Positions 59,510 to 64,000 of a DNA stretch of 64,000 nucleotides are shown piece by piece. The translations under genes were made by a program, and so were the position numbers. The notes under the pieces are model-generated. The model ran no database searches. It was not told the origin of the DNA and saw nothing but the letters and a program-made list of their open reading frames with translations. This stretch comes from Chloroflexi bacterium CFX4 (GTDB lineage Bacteria; Chloroflexota; Anaerolineae; Aggregatilineales; UBA2796): positions 1 to 64,000 of the forward strand of contig QWHC01000014.1 in NCBI GenBank assembly GCA_021404685.1, in the 5' to 3' direction. Within the stretch, counting starts at the first letter, position 1, and each line of letters opens with the position of its first letter.

Positions 59510-61216
59510 TCACCACGCCTTGACATAGAATAGCACAGCTTTTGCAGCGTGCGCCTGATCGGCGTAAAGGTGCAGCGTATAGGCGCCTGTTTCAAGCGAG
59601 TCGGGCAGCCTAAAATCCCAATCGGCGATGATCCAGCCTTCAGCGTCAGGTGCGGGCAGCGGTGGCATCTCAGCGCGTTGCAGCAGGCTGCCTTCGGCGT
59701 TGTGCAGCCCTAGCGCCCACGTCGGCGCCCCTGCTGAATCGCCACGCCACCACAACCGAAGGTGCAGCCTTTCGCCTTCACGGAAAACGCCTAGATCGAG
59801 CGTGTGGACGTTTTGTAGCGTGCCGCCGTGAAAGGTGAGCGCGCCCAGCGCGACGCCTTCGGGATCAGGCGGTGCCTCATAGAGGCGCGTCATAAAGTCC
59901 CACGTGCCAAACCAGCGCGTGACGGTGCGCCCTGCCCGAATGTTATCGAAGAGCGGCTGCGTCTCCGAGCCTTCGGTCAGGATGTACCATACACGGCGGA
60001 AACCGACTCCGTTGGCGTGCAGCGGCAAGCCGTTCGGGAAATAAACGCGGCTGAAATATTCCCAAACTTCCGGCAGCGTGCCGCGCAAGTTCGGATCGCG
60101 CACCACCACATCGCCGCCGCGCAGCAACACGGCAAGCTGCGGCATTGAGTCCAGCATGTTCGGCGTCGGGATGACGTAACGCTTGGCGTCGGGCATTTGG
60201 AAGCCAAGCACTGCAAAAAGCACCGCGCCGACCAGCACATTTGCGCCGCGCAGCCGTGCCGCACCCACACCTAGCCCTATGCCAAGCAGCAGCGCCGCGC
60301 CGATCATGACCCATGCCAAGTGACGTGCGCTGAAGAAACCTAAGAGTGGATTCAGGAAGTAGGCGAGCAGCGGCGTGAGCGCCAACACGCCAACCGCCAA
60401 CAACAAGCGTGGACGGTGCACCAACAAAGCAGCCGCCAACAGGCACAGCGCGGCATATAACCAGAATGGCGCGCCGAACAAATCAGCGTAGAGCGTGCCA
60501 AGTGCTTCGGGCAGCGGCGGCAGCACAAGGCGTGCAACTGTCTGTGCGCGTGTGCCATTGGTGATGATTTCTGCCTTGGCAAAGAGTTCGGGCAAGGCAA
60601 GCACACTCAAGATGAGTGTTGGCTGCCACCAACGCCATAGATAGCGCGGCTGCAAAATCAGGCTGAAGATGCCGATCAGGATAAACGGCAGCAGGCTGAC
60701 AAGGTGCGTATAGAACATGCCCGCCAACACAACGCCTAAGGGCAGCGCCCGCCGCCAGCTTGGCGCATGAAAGTAGCGCAACGTCAGCCACAGTGCCGCC
60801 GCCGTGAGCGCAGTCAGCAAGGCATAGCCGCGCACCACAATGCCAATGTGCAGATTGATAGCAAACGCGCCAAAGGCAGCCGCGCTGATCAGTCCGCCCG
60901 CAGGGCTGCCGCTGAGCCGCCGCGCCAGCCGAAAGACGCACGCCGCGCCGATCAGGAAGGTGAATACGCTCACCAAGCGCGCCACCACTGGCTGAAAGCC
61001 GACCGTACTTTGCCAAATGCCCTGCACCTGATAGTGTAAGGGCGTCCAGTCGTAGGGCGTCCAGCGCAGAATTTCAGCGGGCGTGCCAATGCTCTGCCAG
61101 ATAGACCAGACCTCATCATGATCCATCAGGTAATTATCCAGCAGGCGCAGGCGTGCCGCAACGATCAGCAGCGCGAGCAAGGCAAAGGCAAGCGGCACAA
61201 AACGGCGTATGGGCAT
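59510..61216 (-). CDS. GT39-like membrane glycosyltransferase
   Basis: This 568-residue protein has about 10 membrane helices and a C-terminal domain with GVFREGERLHLRLWWRGDSA, a beta-sandwich. The first loop DNYLMDHDEVWSIWQSIG has the acidic pair (DxDE) and the SIW of GT39 enzymes, and TPLHYQVQGIWQS fits the second conserved loop. It uses a polyprenyl-phosphate sugar on an extracytoplasmic acceptor. The ATG at 61216 is used. The next upstream gene ends 9 bp before it. Confidence 0.85.
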   Translation of the reverse strand: MPIRRFVPLAFALLALLIVAARLRLLDNYLMDHDEVWSIWQSIGTPAEILRWTPYDWTPLHYQVQGIWQSTVGFQPVVARLVSVFTFLIGAACVFRLARRLSGSPAGGLISAAAFGAFAINLHIGIVVRGYALLTALTAAALWLTLRYFHAPSWRRALPLGVVLAGMFYTHLVSLLPFILIGIFSLILQPRYLWRWWQPTLILSVLALPELFAKAEIITNGTRAQTVARLVLPPLPEALGTLYADLFGAPFWLYAALCLLAAALLVHRPRLLLAVGVLALTPLLAYFLNPLLGFFSARHLAWVMIGAALLLGIGLGVGAARLRGANVLVGAVLFAVLGFQMPDAKRYVIPTPNMLDSMPQLAVLLRGGDVVVRDPNLRGTLPEVWEYFSRVYFPNGLPLHANGVGFRRVWYILTEGSETQPLFDNIRAGRTVTRWFGTWDFMTRLYEAPPDPEGVALGALTFHGGTLQNVHTLDLGVFREGERLHLRLWWRGDSAGAPTWALGLHNAEGSLLQRAEMPPLPAPDAEGWIIADWDFRLPDSLETGAYTLHLYADQAHAAKAVLFYVKAW

Positions 61217-61225
61217 ACTCACCGA

Positions 61226-62977
61226 TCAGCCTGTAATGCGAATGCCGAATAACTCGCCGCCGCCCAGATAAACGATCTGCGGCAGCGGCTCACCTAGGTT
61301 CCAGTGTTCGCGCCATAGCCGCTGATACGTGCCATCGCGGGACATCTCTTGCAGCGTGGCTTCAACCAGCCAACGAAAGGCAACATCATTACGCGGCACG
61401 CCAAAGGCAATCGGGCGCGGATCGTAGAGGCGCGGCGTCAGCGTGACGCGGTTAGCGTTTGCCTGTGCCAACGGCACAACGCGCAGCGCATCGCCAAAGA
61501 AGACGCGCACGTTGTTATCAAAGACTGCCATCACCGCCTCGCGCTCATCGCTGTAGCGCGCATTGCGAATGGTTGGCGCGCTGATGCCCACACTGACCGC
61601 CAAATTCTTAGCAATCTCGAACGCCTCAGCGTCATCGGCATAAGTGCCGATCACACGGTTGCCCGTCCGCAGATCGCCAAAGCCTTGCACCGTGCTTTGG
61701 ACGCGCACAAACATGCGGTAGCCGCGCTCGGCATAGACGCCAGCATAATCCACACGGTCAATCGGACCCCAGCGCGGCGTTAGCCCAACTGCCAGATCAG
61801 CGCTGCCGCTTGCCAGTACGTCCTCAGGGTTGGCAAATGAGCCTTGCACAAGGGCAACCTGGACATTCCAACGGCGCGCCATCTCGAAGACCAAGGCACT
61901 GTTGAAGCGCTCCAAGAGTGAGGTCTGCCCGTTGGCATCGGGCGGCGTGCCTAAGCCTGCCACGCGCAGCGGCTCGCCTGCGCGCAGGCGCTCCACCACA
62001 GAGCGCTGCGGGCGAACCACATCCACTGGGAAATCTTGCAGCAGGCGCGGATCAGCATCCAGATCGCGCCACACAGTCGGCATGACGCGATCAGCGCGTG
62101 CCATCAAGCCTTCGGGAAACCACAGATCGTAGATCGGCGTCAGGCGGTCGGAGGCTGCCATGCGCTGCAAGGTGCGGTTTACCAACGTGCGGAGGTTTTC
62201 ATCATAGCGCAGCATGGCAATGCCGTAAGGTTCGCTGCGGAAGGCGCCTTGCAGCAGCTTCACGCCCTGAATGCCGCCTAAGCGCACGCGCTGATCCAAC
62301 GCCCAACGGTCATCCACAAGGGCGACGATTTGGCGAGCGCCCAACGCGGCAAGTGCATCGTCCAGCATGGCATAGCGCTGCACATTTGCCTGAAGGTTGT
62401 TGGCTGCGCTCCAGGCAAGGAATGCCTCTTCCCCGCGTGAGCCAACCACCACACCAACGGGTTGCCCGCCCAGCTCCGTGATGCTCTGCTGTGGTGAATC
62501 TGCCATAGCAAGCGCCACCTGCAAGCCGACAAAGATCGGGTGGCTGAAATCGAGATGATCGGGTGCATCGCGCCGTATGATTTGCTGTCCCATCAGCAGA
62601 TCGATCTCACCGCTTTGCAGCATATCATCAGCGGTGTGGCGCGTCACTTGGCGCAGTTCCAGCGTGATGCCCCAATCCTCAGCGATGGCGCGGGCAATAT
62701 CCGCCTCGAAGCCTTCCACCACGCCCAGCGCATTAATGCCGGCAAATGGCTTGATGTTGAAGGGGATGCCGACGATGAGCCTTTGCGGCTCGCGCTCACG
62801 GATGCGAGCAAGGGCAGAGCGCGTGATGGGCGGGTAAGGGGTGGGTGTGGGCGGCGGTGGCACAAGGGTAGGCGGCACGCGGGTGGGTGTATCTTGGGCT
62901 GTGGCGGGCGCGGCAGCGTTCCCTAAGAGGATCAGCGCCGCCAGCACAATCAGCAGAGAAAGGCGAAAAAGATGCAT
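61226..62977 (-). CDS. Tandem two-domain solute-binding protein (SBP_bac_3 type)
   Basis: The protein has 583 residues. A signal peptide (MHLFRLSLLIVLAALILL) is followed by a linker of Pro/Thr (PPPPTPTPYPP). Two periplasmic-binding-protein type domains of the amino-acid-binding family come next (about 60-290 and 330-570). Each has the late features FSHPIFVGLQVALAM or VDYAGVYAERGYRMFV and a GSRGEEAFLAW- or GTYADDAEAF-like phosphate-type loop. No ABC permease lies beside it, so it may act as a sensor or transfer ligand to a distant transporter. The ATG at 62977 begins the signal (AGGA is 7 bp upstream); the in-frame extension to 63109 is rejected. Confidence 0.85.
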   Translation of the reverse strand: MHLFRLSLLIVLAALILLGNAAAPATAQDTPTRVPPTLVPPPPTPTPYPPITRSALARIREREPQRLIVGIPFNIKPFAGINALGVVEGFEADIARAIAEDWGITLELRQVTRHTADDMLQSGEIDLLMGQQIIRRDAPDHLDFSHPIFVGLQVALAMADSPQQSITELGGQPVGVVVGSRGEEAFLAWSAANNLQANVQRYAMLDDALAALGARQIVALVDDRWALDQRVRLGGIQGVKLLQGAFRSEPYGIAMLRYDENLRTLVNRTLQRMAASDRLTPIYDLWFPEGLMARADRVMPTVWRDLDADPRLLQDFPVDVVRPQRSVVERLRAGEPLRVAGLGTPPDANGQTSLLERFNSALVFEMARRWNVQVALVQGSFANPEDVLASGSADLAVGLTPRWGPIDRVDYAGVYAERGYRMFVRVQSTVQGFGDLRTGNRVIGTYADDAEAFEIAKNLAVSVGISAPTIRNARYSDEREAVMAVFDNNVRVFFGDALRVVPLAQANANRVTLTPRLYDPRPIAFGVPRNDVAFRWLVEATLQEMSRDGTYQRLWREHWNLGEPLPQIVYLGGGELFGIRITG

Positions 62978-63156
62978 AAAGCGTCCTGAACTGGTTCGTT
63001 TGCGGCGGCACATTGTAGCACACTCTGGGCGGCGGTAAAAATTCAGGCGTGGGGATGGGGTGGCGGTGAATAGATACAGCCTGCCATGCGTTCTGTGGGC
63101 GTCTTCCACACAACAAGCGCTTACCCACCGCTTGCCCTACGCGGACGCAACGAAAT

Positions 63157-64000
63157 CTAATTGCGCTCGGCGGGCAGCGCCTTCGCCCCACGCGAGCGCG
63201 GCATGAACATGGTATCGAGGATTAGCTCTGGGCGCGGCTCGTTTGGGAAGGGATCGCCGCCGCGAATCTTCCGCACCATATAAGTGATCACCAGCTTGAT
63301 CGTGCCGAGGATCGGCGCGATGAGCAGCGCACCAAAAATGCCGCCAAAGGCCGTGCCGATGAACAAGGCGACAATCACGACGGGCAGCGGCAGACTGACT
63401 GCATCACCGGTGATTTTAGGCGCGATCACGTTCAGCGTGAAGGTTTGCGTCACCAAGATGTTGATGAGCGCCACAAGCAGCGTCAATGCACCGCGATCCA
63501 AATCCACCAAGACTGTTGATCCGCCGATCAGCGGCGCGATGACCACCGGAAAGATGCTGAGCAGATTGCCCACCGTTGGGATAAGCGCCAGCAAGCCGCA
63601 CGTCACACCGACAAAGACCGAGCCTGGCACGCCCATCAATTGGAATTGCAGCCAGGTTGCCACGCCGATAATCAGGGCGATGATAACCTGACCACGAAAG
63701 AAATAAAGCCACACGCGCAGCACACCGCGCAGCAAGATCGCGTATTCACGCTCGTAGGCGTCTTGCATCCGCACGAAGGCGCGGTAAAAACGTGGTAGCT
63801 CCAACAAGATGAAGAATGCCAGCAAATGCCCTAGGATAAGGTTGCCCAACGTGCCAACCACACCGCCGGCAACGCTGGCAAAGCTCGTTGCGATGCTGCT
63901 GAGGATAGATGCCACATTGATGTTCGATTCCTCGCCCTTCACCAACTGGCTAATTGGCTCCAGCAGGAAGTTGAGGTCAACACGCAGATCGTTTTCTGGC
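63157..64000 (-). CDS. AI-2E/PerM-family membrane protein (5' truncated by window end)
   Basis: The visible 280 residues hold the C-terminal half of an AI-2E transporter family (formerly DUF20/PerM) protein: four to five helices, GVPGSVFVGVTCGLLALIPT, the IPTVG motif and a typical PKITGDAVSLPLPVVIVALF. The frame is open to the last base of the window, so the start is outside. The C-terminus ends PRSRGAKALPAERN. Members export or import small molecules or ions. A 179-bp gap lies between it and the binding-protein gene downstream on the same strand. Confidence 0.9.
   Translation of the reverse strand, partial: PENDLRVDLNFLLEPISQLVKGEESNINVASILSSIATSFASVAGGVVGTLGNLILGHLLAFFILLELPRFYRAFVRMQDAYEREYAILLRGVLRVWLYFFRGQVIIALIIGVATWLQFQLMGVPGSVFVGVTCGLLALIPTVGNLLSIFPVVIAPLIGGSTVLVDLDRGALTLLVALINILVTQTFTLNVIAPKITGDAVSLPLPVVIVALFIGTAFGGIFGALLIAPILGTIKLVITYMVRKIRGGDPFPNEPRPELILDTMFMPRSRGAKALPAERN

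Noticed and set aside
1..64000. tRNA genes, CRISPR arrays, insertion sequences, prophage
   Set aside because: I looked for T-loop signatures, regular spaced repeats, transposase motifs and integrase motifs and found none. A covariance-model scan would be decisive for tRNA.

Overview
The window reads as a piece of a chromosome from an uncultured or poorly studied member of the Chloroflexota, probably Anaerolineae-like. This is an inference from style, not from a marker gene. The signs are secreted proteins with Pro/Thr linkers of the PTPTP type, SH3b and PA14 modules, WD40 propellers with signal peptides, GT39 membrane glycosyltransferases, Uma2, MNT/HEPN, DUF5615/DUF433 and DUF4258/DUF2283 toxin-antitoxin families, and multi-GAF histidine kinases without partner regulators. 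Base composition is moderately GC-rich and even, and gene density is high. I saw no rRNA, tRNA, CRISPR array, transposase or phage gene.

Layout: 2-2314 holds a truncated secreted HExxH protein, a small membrane protein and a propeller-like gene remnant. 2397-7916 holds a secreted WD40 protein, a membrane glycosyltransferase-like protein, a DUF2807 lipoprotein, leucyl aminopeptidase and a small cytosolic protein. 7962-13180 (minus) holds an orphan nucleoside/sugar ABC ATPase, a pair of STAS-like paralogues, a Uma2 nuclease-fold protein and FtsH. 13546-22253 (plus) is the most unusual stretch: a FAD oxidoreductase, then a cytochrome c maturation operon (ccmF, ccmH, thioredoxin ccmG/resA, a CcmI-like protein, a dihaem cytochrome c lipoprotein). 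Three different toxin-antitoxin-type modules sit around ccmF: an intact MNT/HEPN pair before it, and, between ccmF and ccmH, a frameshifted DUF4258/DUF2283 pair and an intact DUF5615/DUF433 pair. A broken copy of the 5' end of ccmH lies between the last two, so toxin-antitoxin insertion or duplication has rearranged this operon.

22263-27595 holds an ABC exporter, a secreted DsbA-like/cyclophilin fusion and a YceI protein. 27671-34889 (mostly minus) is an envelope block: GT4 and GT39 glycosyltransferases, GtrA, a YedY-like molybdopterin enzyme, a secreted propeller protein and an ABC-2 permease-like protein. 35048-38374 (plus) holds an M24 peptidase, a YqiA-like esterase and an argininosuccinate-lyase-like enzyme. 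38371-47451 (minus) holds DUF429, a polyprenyl glycosylphosphotransferase, an O-methyltransferase, a trypsin-like protease with extension domains, a PrsW-like protease pair, a TIR-domain protein and a glycosidase-like secreted protein.

47917-54971 (minus) is a signalling block: a TPR protein and four consecutive histidine-kinase-type proteins. One of these lacks the phosphoacceptor His, and no response regulator is present. 55329-64000 holds a PA14x3-SH3x2 secreted protein, a membrane J-protein, a PlsC-like acyltransferase flanked by two tiny membrane proteins with Ser/Gly/Asp-rich tails, a GT39-like enzyme, a protein with two solute-binding domains and the truncated end of an AI-2E/PerM family protein. 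Overall the window is rich in envelope biogenesis, extracellular folding, cytochrome assembly and sensory functions. The best candidates for something new are the rearranged toxin-antitoxin/ccm locus, the DsbA-cyclophilin fusion, the kinase quartet and the TIR protein with an unassigned C-terminal domain.
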